From an uncultured Acidimicrobiales bacterium (GTDB taxonomy: Bacteria; Actinomycetota; Acidimicrobiia; Acidimicrobiales; CADCTF01): a DNA stretch of 32,065 bases. Position 1 is the first letter of the stretch. Every line of letters begins with the position of its first letter. Both the position numbers and the translations under genes were made by a program. Under the pieces are notes generated by a model. It did no database searches, was not told the DNA's origin, and worked only from the letters and a program-made list of their open reading frames with translations. This document shows, one piece after another, positions 26,901-32,065 of this stretch. The DNA lies in contig CADCTF010000030.1 in the NCBI GenBank assembly GCA_902805655.1, forward strand, positions 1 to 32,065, in the 5' to 3' direction.

Positions 26901-27357
26901 CCACGACCTGCCGCTCGTGTTCAACGTGAACTTCACCAGCTCGAGCGCCCACCACAACGTGACCGCGCACGCCGGAGTGCCGGTGTGGCCGGGCCTGAAC
27001 CTCAACAACTGGTTCGTCGACGACCTCGCCACGTCCAGTCACAACCGGCAGTACGTCAACAATGCCGCCATCCACGAGTTCGGCCACATGATCGGTAGCC
27101 CGGACGAGTACATGGTCTCGCAGGCTCACTACCTCACCGTCGTCGGGACGAACGCCACCACCGACCCCAATGCCACGCCGACGTCCGATGCCGCCGGCAC
27201 ACAGAGCTTCACCAACAACAACAGCGTCATGGGCGGGCAGCTGGCCGGCACGGTGCTGCCGGGGCCGGTTCAGCAGCGGCACGTGAACTTCATGCTCACG
27301 TGGATCAACGCCCACCGGAACCCTGCGGAACCGGTCTTCACCCTTGCCGGCGCGTGA
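23989..27357 (+). CDS. Large repeat protein with C-terminal metzincin-like zinc protease domain; candidate contractile-injection cargo
   Basis: The 1122-residue protein has no signal peptide. The charged, Pro-rich N-terminus is followed by LQLQRLVGNRALVDAV (48-63) and VQR at 82-84, a layout I associate with proteins encoded beside extracellular contractile injection systems. Residues about 90-430 hold roughly four Ala-rich helical repeats ending in SSAYWRVRLLLAFGT (from 407). A middle domain (about 435-600) has the zincin-like context ALMRECARAV (526-535) but no HExxH. A second array of about three repeats ends in SHEYWRAQLLLRYGT (from 799). The C-terminal domain has HEFGH (1029-1033), Gly1036 and Asp1039, fitting HExxHxxGxxD, and a Met-turn-like SVMGGQ. 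It starts at a GTG with GGAGGGG upstream. The stop overlaps the lipoprotein start. The protease call is firm, the delivery route is inference. Confidence 0.8.
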   Translation: MAGPARERAPSPTEQEPRGPSRGTEANQRSGGPDVVPGGVNVSPRLALQLQRLVGNRALVDAVRRRTGTPPPTPVAPLPVTVQRAPVGMPAQLTDDINRVLDDTVAPDNTDAKLLAAILKAIRTAPVDERPNTRRDPRLVRKLPTLLQRASSLRVMRALGATLAERLPMATATAPAPAPTAAGVTAEITAAPAAERRVVLSDPALVSGIETALPRPDAMRALASLGAALREVLNAGMRGAGAEAAAMVSAARTAPTGQKADVRADGATMVLLRDRLPRAERLMLLASLGAPFVDQLNATVDGPTAVDGVAAIRLSSSATAPSKSLALADRELIARLRTALPPAQMRDVLVGLRASLADIFDVVVATPAGTEADLVRIVGTFAADAAQRRAALDDAALVDRLKTLLTSSAYWRVRLLLAFGTQAQVDAPSRQIPALTNGAAYRAGIHIEANEQADALRVVIEALVARRRIDPASYKDIVLEAGTGDASTTFPGFTEDPVTHRFTPTAKPSIRVFGGAFTSASVLASALMRECARAVRGSRPAASDPSAAGNVNAAEVESLLYEVEQRAASGIARYGARMHDLGGRLTTAFGLLDDPSKRRLQTRVTRAQAAIAAVPIAAAPAETRSLTATLSAELAKALPDTAAMMAALRTASPAVRRPVASNHALVGRITGALTRADAVTALALLGAPLSQRLEYLLQLGAPAAEVVAAVTGATAADRRTVSQNRALLDRVVAAVGDGQVGSLLAALGGSLVDELDRALAAATPAAAVTAAITAATAERRQAVERNTAFMGRLRAALGSHEYWRAQLLLRYGTVAAIPSAGTSLLAAFAAGPAIADVRTAFRRLTDVEIRVARTLPGIRQRLQDLLPTATDLVIAFRMLDQGMLDAETGMGGAWSETLQVPNAAGIFVPTVFPGTSGWDIEYRRDQLEVTVRVNVTAATPAANTALPRSKRIWQSNIERAWNRKYKVTNANHDLPLVFNVNFTSSSAHHNVTAHAGVPVWPGLNLNNWFVDDLATSSHNRQYVNNAAIHEFGHMIGSPDEYMVSQAHYLTVVGTNATTDPNATPTSDAAGTQSFTNNNSVMGGQLAGTVLPGPVQQRHVNFMLTWINAHRNPAEPVFTLAGA

Positions 27358-28232
27358 CGCGCCTGCGGTCGACCGCCATGATGCTCGGCGGTCTCAGCTT
27401 CGTGCTGGCCGCCTGTCAGCCGTCCACCGCCGCACGAACCAAGGAGCCCGTCGTGCCCAACACCGCCGGCCACGGCGTCACGCCGATTGCCTACGCCGCC
27501 CATGGCGGGTCCGCGTCCACCGAGGCGACTCTGCACATCGAGCCCTCTGGTGACGGCCGGATGTTCCTTGGCTCCACGATGTCGCTGCCAACGGCCGGTG
27601 ACCTCGATGCCGTCGGGACCTTCGCCGGCAAGGTAGATGCCAGGCGTCTGAAGCGGGTGACCGAGCTGCTGCGGACACTGCCCGACCTTGCCGCCCCAGC
27701 CCCTCCGGTGCCCGGTTCGGTCGTGCGTTCCCTCTCGTTCTCGGGAGCCGGTGGGCCCGTCGAGCTGATGATCCCCGGCTACGCGGAGGCGCCACTCGAC
27801 GAGGTGGAGCGGTTGCTGCAGGAGGTGATGGTGGCGCTGGTGAGCACGCCGGCCAGCACCATTCGAGTGCAGGTCGACGTGGCCGATGACGGGCCAGGCC
27901 TGGTGCTGTCCAGCGCGGGTGCTTCCCCCGCCCGCGTGCGACTCGTCGACGGCGACGGCCGTGTCACCGCCCGCGGCACGGTCGTGGTGCTGGGGGCCGA
28001 CGGATCGATGTACGGCACCTCGAGCCTCGATCCTGCGACGGTCACCACCGCCGCACCGGCCGGCGTGCTCGACCTGGCCCCGGGCGACCGTTTGCGCTTC
28101 CCCGTGGCACCGCCGGACGAGGTGCCGAAGGGACCGGTTCTGCTCAGTGGGGGGTTGGAGCTCGACCTCGAGCTCGACGGGACGTTCCGCCGCATCTCGG
28201 CCCAGGCGCTTCAGGTGCCGTTCGGGCGGTGA
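27354..28232 (+). CDS. Lipoprotein translationally coupled to the metzincin-like protein
   Basis: The 292-residue protein starts at GTG 27354, which overlaps the upstream TGA (GTGA). The N-terminus RLRSTAMMLGGLSFVLAAC is a lipoprotein signal with lipobox LAAC; Cys would be lipidated after cleavage. The mature part is beta-rich, with SMSLPTAGDLDAVGTF-like strands, then two helices (RLKRVTELLRTLPDL, LDEVERLLQEVMVALV) and a C-terminal beta domain with VRLVDGDGRVTARGTVVVLG. I recognise no family. It would sit on the outer face of the membrane. Its coupling to a protease gene suggests a cognate partner such as an inhibitor, chaperone or anchor, which is inference. The gene ends 63 bp before tRNA-Ser(GCT). 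Confidence 0.8.
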   Translation: MTRLRSTAMMLGGLSFVLAACQPSTAARTKEPVVPNTAGHGVTPIAYAAHGGSASTEATLHIEPSGDGRMFLGSTMSLPTAGDLDAVGTFAGKVDARRLKRVTELLRTLPDLAAPAPPVPGSVVRSLSFSGAGGPVELMIPGYAEAPLDEVERLLQEVMVALVSTPASTIRVQVDVADDGPGLVLSSAGASPARVRLVDGDGRVTARGTVVVLGADGSMYGTSSLDPATVTTAAPAGVLDLAPGDRLRFPVAPPDEVPKGPVLLSGGLELDLELDGTFRRISAQALQVPFGR

Positions 28233-28279
28233 GCCGGTACGGCCGGCTCCGCCACGCCTCGGCACGGGGTCCGCGCGGC

Positions 28280-28285
28280 TACCGT
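28280..28285 (+). promoter_or_regulatory. -10 hexamer TACCGT for tRNA-Ser(GCT)
   Basis: TACCGT ends ten bases before the mature 5' end of the tRNA, the same spacing as before tRNA-Ser(TGA). No clear -35 is visible in the G/C-rich sequence upstream. Confidence 0.45.
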
Positions 28286-28295
28286 GTGGGGCTCG

Positions 28296-28382
28296 GGAGA
28301 GGTGCGAGAGCGGCCGAATCGGCCTCACTGCTAATGAGGTGACCTTTCACCGGGTCCGAGGGTTCAAATCCCTCCCTCTCCG
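28296..28382 (+). tRNA. tRNA-Ser(GCT)
   Basis: Acceptor arms GGAGAGG and CCTCTCC pair. The anticodon stem-loop CCTCACTGCTAATGAGG gives anticodon GCT. The long variable arm (GACCTTTCACCGGGTC) marks a class II serine tRNA. The T-arm GGTTCAAATCCC is standard. The discriminator is G28382, and CCA is not encoded. Confidence 0.95.
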
Positions 28383-28427
28383 CTCAGGTCCCGGCACCGG
28401 TTCCCGCCGGGCGCCGGCGACGGCGCT

Positions 28428-31400
28428 CTACAGCAGCTCGACCTCGCATGTCAGCGGGGCGGCCACCGGGCGCACCTGCCGCCACCGTTCCTCGATCGAG
28501 GTGAAGCGCTCGACGGCTTCCTCCTCCGTCCCGTTGGCGACGGCAAGGGCCAACCGGTCACCGTCGAGCCTTCCAAGGACGTCTCGGCGGCGGCGGGCTC
28601 CTCGAAGCACCCGCGCCAGGCTGCGGAGCGCATCCTCTCGCACGGCCGCAGCCCGCGTGGCCGGCACCTCGTCGTCCCCCGCCTCCAGATCACCGAGCTC
28701 GACCACGACGAGTGACGAGCCCAGACCCAGCTCCGACATGGAAGCCTCGAAGGCGGCGCCGCACGGCAGCCCGGTGAGTGCATCGGTGCACGGGTCGTCT
28801 GGGTCGTTCTCGCGGCCCTCGGCCACCTGCACCGCCGCCCGTGCGTTGGCCACGAAGCGAGGTAGGAGCCGTTCGATGGAAGCCCTCGCCGCCGAGCCCG
28901 GCTCCGCCGCAGCCAGCAGCGGCTCCCCATGGCCGAAGGAGATGTCGACGCCGACGGCCGACGGGTCGGCCATGCGAGCCGGGACGGTGGTGCCGCCGAG
29001 CGCATGCACCAGCTCGATGCAGATGCCAACCGCCGCCTCGGCGCAGGACACTTGCAGCAGTGCACTGGCCGCATCCGCCGCGAGGGTGAACGCCTCGGCG
29101 ACATCGGCACGGCCCGTGTCCTCATCGGTCCCATGCGGAGAGGCCACGTGCGGCTCGCGCCGCGAGAGCACAGCGGGGTCGTACACGGGGAGCAGCAGCC
29201 GCAGCTCGGCGCCGCCGGTGTCGGCTCGGTGGCACGTGAGCTCGCCGCCATGGGCGCGGGCGAGCGAGCGGGACAGGTAGAGACCGAGGCCGGTGCCCTT
29301 CACCGTGCGGTCGTGTCGGTAGAACTTGCGGAAGACGTCGCCCACCAGCTCGGGCGGGATGCCGGGCCCGTGGTCGATGATGCTGAGCCGCACGCCGCCG
29401 GCGGCCCCGCCACGTTCCAGCTCGATCCGGATGGGCTGCCCCTCGGGGCTGAACTTGGCTGCGTTGGCGACCACGTTCATGACGATCTGCTGCAGCCGGA
29501 CGGTGTCCCCCCACACCACGCCGCCCTCACCCGAGGCGTGCACCGTGTGGTCGCCCACCACCGCCGCGGACGACTCGACCAGCTCGGCCACCAGGGCGTC
29601 GAGGTCGACCGGCGCGGCGTCGAGGAGGAGGTTGCCGGTCTCCAGCGCCTCGGCATCGGCCAGCGTCTTGATGATGCCGTCCATCGTCTGCGCGTTCCGC
29701 TCGATGGCCCCGATGCCGCGGAGGACGGTCTCGCGATCGTCGGAGCTCAAGGCGTCCTGCACCGCCTCCGTGTAGGCCCGGATCACGGTGAGGGGCGTGC
29801 GGAGCTCATGGGTCAGCGTCGACACGATGTCGATCGACGAGCTCGTCGTTCGGGGGGGGCGCTCGACGGGGCCGACGGGTGCGGCCGCACCTTGGGTCGC
29901 GGGTCGATCGAGGATCGGCAGCACCGAGGCGGCAGGGACGGGGGGGCTCCAGAGGTAGCCCTGCGCGAGCGGGCACTGGAGGCGGTGCAGCTCGGCCAGG
30001 TGGCGCTGGTTCTCCACGCCTTCGGCCAGGGCCTCCAGCCCCAGGCTGCGGGCCAGGTTGAGCACCGCGTCGACGATCGCGAAGTCCTCGTGGTCGCGGC
30101 CGAGCCCGGCCACGAACGACTGGTCCACCTTGAGCTGGTCGACGGGGAACCGCTTCAGGTAGGCCAGCGACGAGTAGCCGGTGCCGAAGTCGTCGATCGC
30201 CAGCTTGATGCCCAGCGCCTTGAGCAGTCGGAGGGTGCTGACGGCGGCGGGTGCATCCTCCATCAGCATGCTCTCGGTGATCTCGAGGCAGAGCTGCGCC
30301 GGGTCGAGCGTCGTCGAGGCCAGCGTGGCCGACACCATGCTCGCCAGGTCGGGGTCGCTCAGCTGCCCGGCCGACAGGTTGACCGACACGCTGATGCGTT
30401 GCTCGGGCCTGGCCTCGCGCCAGCTGACGGCATCGCGGCACGCCTCCCGCAGCACCCAGGCCCCGATGGGGCCGATGAGACCGGTCTCCTCGGCGATCGT
30501 CAGGAAGGCGGACGGGTCGAGCAGCCCCCGCTCGGGGTGGTCCCATCGCAGGAGCGCCTCGAAGCCGACGACCCGGCCCGAGTCCATGGACACCTGAGGT
30601 TGGTAGAAGAGGCGCAGCTCCCCCTGGGCGATGGCGCGCCGAAGGGCGGCCTCGACGCTGTAGCGCTCGACCACCCGAGCGTGAGACGCCAGGTCGAAGA
30701 GCGCATAGCCGCCCCGGGCCGCCTCCTTGGCGCGGTACATCGCCACCTCGGCGTCGCGCACGGCCGTCGCCGCCAGCATCCGGGCGCCGGGCGGCACCAC
30801 CACCACGCCGACGCTGCCCGTGAGGTACACCTCCTGGCCGGTGATGCCGAAGCTCCCGCGCAGCACGGCGCATACACGTTCGGCCAGCAGGATCGCGTCC
30901 GCCTCGGCCGCCACCTCTCCGCAGATCACGAACTCGTCCCCGCCGAACCGGGCGATGGTGTCCTCGAAGCGAGCGGTGCCCGACAGGAGGTCGGTGACGG
31001 CCAGCAGGATGTTGTCGCCGGCCGCGTGCCCGAACGTGTCGTTGACCAGCTTGAACCGGTCGAGGTCGATGAAGAGCACGACCACCGACGTGCCACGCCG
31101 GCCGCGGCCGGCCAGCGCCTGCTCGATGCGGTCGTAGAGCAACGTCTGGTTGGGGAGGCCCGTGAGCGCGTCGTGGACGGCCTGGTAGCTGAGCTCCATC
31201 TCGGCCACGCGCTGCTCGGTGATGTCCCGGGCGGTGACCACCACCCCCTGCACGCTCGGGTCGTCGAGGAGGTTGGCTCCTGTCGACTGCATGTATCGCC
31301 ACTCGCCGCGAGCTCCGCGGATCCGGTACTCCGCTCGCTCACCGGTGACGCCGGGCGGTCCGCTGGCCCACCCTCGGAATGCGTCACGGAGGGCATCGAC

Positions 31401-31646
31401 GTCCTCGGCATGCACGCGGGCGAGGAGGTCCGGCCCGAAGGCGTCGAACCCGCCGACACCCAGCACCCGTTCCACGGACGGGCTGACGTAGACGAGGCGC
31501 CCGTCACTCGAGTACACGGAGATGATCTCCGAGGCGTGCCGCAACAAGGTCGCGAAGCGCGCGTCGCTCGGCCCTGCGGCCGGTTCCGGACGGGCACCCA
31601 CGCCGGCGAGCCGCGCTGACGGCTCCGGCTCGATCATCGAAACCAT
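28428..31646 (-). CDS. PAS-GGDEF-EAL-histidine kinase fusion with degenerate C-terminal GGDEF
   Basis: The predicted protein is 1072 residues. The domains in order are: PAS (about 25-150, SDGRLVYVSPSVERVLG); diguanylate cyclase with LFIDLDRFKLVNDTFGHAAG and GGDEF (235-239); and phosphodiesterase with EAL (363-365), VSVNLS, LEITES, IDDFGTGYSS, LKVDQSFV, AEGVEN and QGYLWSPP. A histidine kinase follows with THELRTPLTV (His613), NVVANAAKFS, DHGPGIP and GTGLGLYLS. A GAF-like segment comes next (about 830-930). Last is a second GGDEF-like domain that begins DALTGLPCGAAF but has DGDRL (1028-1032) where GGDEF should be. There is no membrane helix and no receiver domain. The ATG at 31646 has GGAG upstream at long spacing; ATG 31637 is possible. 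A frame continuing upstream to 31811 covers the probable promoter and is not used. Confidence 0.9.
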   Translation of the reverse strand: MVSMIEPEPSARLAGVGARPEPAAGPSDARFATLLRHASEIISVYSSDGRLVYVSPSVERVLGVGGFDAFGPDLLARVHAEDVDALRDAFRGWASGPPGVTGERAEYRIRGARGEWRYMQSTGANLLDDPSVQGVVVTARDITEQRVAEMELSYQAVHDALTGLPNQTLLYDRIEQALAGRGRRGTSVVVLFIDLDRFKLVNDTFGHAAGDNILLAVTDLLSGTARFEDTIARFGGDEFVICGEVAAEADAILLAERVCAVLRGSFGITGQEVYLTGSVGVVVVPPGARMLAATAVRDAEVAMYRAKEAARGGYALFDLASHARVVERYSVEAALRRAIAQGELRLFYQPQVSMDSGRVVGFEALLRWDHPERGLLDPSAFLTIAEETGLIGPIGAWVLREACRDAVSWREARPEQRISVSVNLSAGQLSDPDLASMVSATLASTTLDPAQLCLEITESMLMEDAPAAVSTLRLLKALGIKLAIDDFGTGYSSLAYLKRFPVDQLKVDQSFVAGLGRDHEDFAIVDAVLNLARSLGLEALAEGVENQRHLAELHRLQCPLAQGYLWSPPVPAASVLPILDRPATQGAAAPVGPVERPPRTTSSSIDIVSTLTHELRTPLTVIRAYTEAVQDALSSDDRETVLRGIGAIERNAQTMDGIIKTLADAEALETGNLLLDAAPVDLDALVAELVESSAAVVGDHTVHASGEGGVVWGDTVRLQQIVMNVVANAAKFSPEGQPIRIELERGGAAGGVRLSIIDHGPGIPPELVGDVFRKFYRHDRTVKGTGLGLYLSRSLARAHGGELTCHRADTGGAELRLLLPVYDPAVLSRREPHVASPHGTDEDTGRADVAEAFTLAADAASALLQVSCAEAAVGICIELVHALGGTTVPARMADPSAVGVDISFGHGEPLLAAAEPGSAARASIERLLPRFVANARAAVQVAEGRENDPDDPCTDALTGLPCGAAFEASMSELGLGSSLVVVELGDLEAGDDEVPATRAAAVREDALRSLARVLRGARRRRDVLGRLDGDRLALAVANGTEEEAVERFTSIEERWRQVRPVAAPLTCEVELL

Positions 31647-31862
31647 GACGCGGGTGCGCTCCAGTCTCTGCCTCACCGGAGAGGCCTGCGGTGCAGACCC
31701 CAACCGTTGGACGTCAGCATGCGCCGCCCCCCGAACCGGGACGAGCCACGCTCGCGGGAACAATACGGTGTTTTGCCCGCCGAGGTCGGACAAAGCGGCC
31801 GAGTCGGTCACGCGGCGTCCCGGAGGCAGGGTCTCGCTGGGGGACGTCCGGTAGGTCGGGAC

Positions 31863-31868
31863 TACACT
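31863..31868 (+). promoter_or_regulatory. -10 hexamer TACACT for tRNA-Arg(ACG)
   Basis: TACACT ends 14 bases before the mature tRNA 5' end and is the only TANNNT in the 70-bp gap upstream apart from TAGGTC at 31853. The gap 31647-31862 also holds the opposing promoter of the fusion kinase gene, where TATTGT is read on the minus strand at about 31758-31763. Confidence 0.4.
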
Positions 31869-31882
31869 GCTCCGGTCCCACT

Positions 31883-31955
31883 GCGCTCGTAGCTCAACGG
31901 ATAGAGCATCTGACTACGGATCAGAAGGTTGGGGGTTCGAATCCCTCCGAGCGCG
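31883..31955 (+). tRNA. tRNA-Arg(ACG)
   Basis: Acceptor arms GCGCTCG and CGAGCGC pair fully. The D-arm GCTCAACGGATAGAGC, the anticodon stem-loop TCTGACTACGGATCAGA with anticodon ACG, and the T-arm GGGGGTTCGAATCCCTC complete the cloverleaf. G31955 is the discriminator; CCA is not encoded. tRNA-Arg 3' ends are common integration sites. Confidence 0.96.
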
Positions 31956-32013
31956 CAGGAGAAGTCCAGGTCAGAGGGCCTTTTAGCCGGAACCCTTCCT
32001 ACGGTGCCCCGCC

Positions 32014-32056
32014 GTGAGAACCTGGTGAGAACAAACCGTGTTCCCACGGTTCTCAC
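32014..32056. repeat. GTGAGAAC direct and inverted repeats downstream of tRNA-Arg
   Basis: GTGAGAAC occurs at 32014-32021 and 32025-32032, and its complement GTTCTCAC at 32049-32056. The second copy and the inverted copy form a hairpin with inner arms CGTG/CACG, loop TTCC and a four-base bulge. No T-run follows before the window ends at 32065. The layout resembles arm-type recombinase sites or a dimeric operator rather than a simple terminator, but the edge prevents a decision. Confidence 0.45.
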
Positions 32057-32065
32057 GCGTGTTCT

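Noticed and set aside
25600-27315. 571-residue minus-strand frame inside the metzincin-like gene
   Set aside because: It is a shadow of high-GC codon bias; the plus strand carries the repeats and the HExxH motif.
23989-27357. Calling the metzincin-like protein a Sec-secreted protease
   Set aside because: The N-terminus is charged and Pro-rich with no hydrophobic core or cleavage site.
31862-32056. Minus-strand frame encoding GGIRTPNLLIRSQMLYPLS
   Set aside because: This is the well-known false protein produced by translating the complement of a tRNA gene.

Overview
The window is high-GC DNA with dense gene packing, many GTG starts, GTGA/ATGA overlaps and TANNNT -10 hexamers placed very close to starts. 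Together with a DUF3039 protein, a CsoR copper repressor and an Rv2466c-like DsbA protein, this points to an actinobacterium. The class Acidimicrobiia is a plausible guess, but the sequence alone cannot fix it. No rRNA, CRISPR array or insertion sequence was seen. Three tRNA genes are present: Ser-TGA, Ser-GCT and Arg-ACG.

Layout. 1-1340: the end of a VOC-fold gene, a decayed DinB/MDMPI-like gene and a histidine phosphatase. 1449-4428: a copper-efflux locus, copZ - small membrane peptide - copA, divergent from csoR, with two CsoR-type operator palindromes between them. 4434-7280: a sensor-GGDEF-EAL protein. 7352-10477: a lipid/membrane group with a PAP2 phosphatase, a DedA protein, a diacylglycerol-kinase-family protein fused to a degenerate PAP2 domain, and DUF3039. 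10553-14711: an exported CARDB-like protein, a TerC remnant, a DsbA-family protein, a frameshifted ABM monooxygenase, a gene-poor decayed stretch, a TauD-type dioxygenase and a second gene-poor stretch. 14712-17534: DUF808 membrane protein, NhaP-type antiporter and an Erm-like methyltransferase. 17616-21166: larC-larB (nickel-pincer cofactor) divergent from pheA, then tRNA-Ser and a membrane protein. 21178-23727: a large hybrid histidine kinase. 23989-28232: a 1122-residue repeat-containing metzincin-like protein translationally coupled to a lipoprotein. 28296-31955: tRNA-Ser, a very large PAS-GGDEF-EAL-histidine kinase fusion and tRNA-Arg. An unusual set of repeats lies at the right edge.

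The most interesting region is 21178-28232. The 1122-residue protein has an N-terminal LQRLVGNRAL segment followed by VQR, as seen in proteins associated with extracellular contractile injection systems. It then has two related helical-repeat arrays, a zincin-like domain whose HExxH appears lost, and a C-terminal domain with HEFGHMIGSPDE and a Met-turn (SVMG). A lipoprotein gene overlaps its stop codon, and a hybrid sensor kinase is divergently transcribed from the same 261-bp gap. An effector with a coupled surface partner is a testable reading. No contractile-system structural genes are in the window.

The second highlight is the 1072-residue signalling protein (28428-31646). It joins cyclic-di-GMP synthesis and degradation domains to a histidine kinase in one chain and ends in a second GGDEF-like domain whose signature is lost. 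With the other GGDEF-EAL protein and the hybrid kinase, signal transduction takes up about a quarter of the window.
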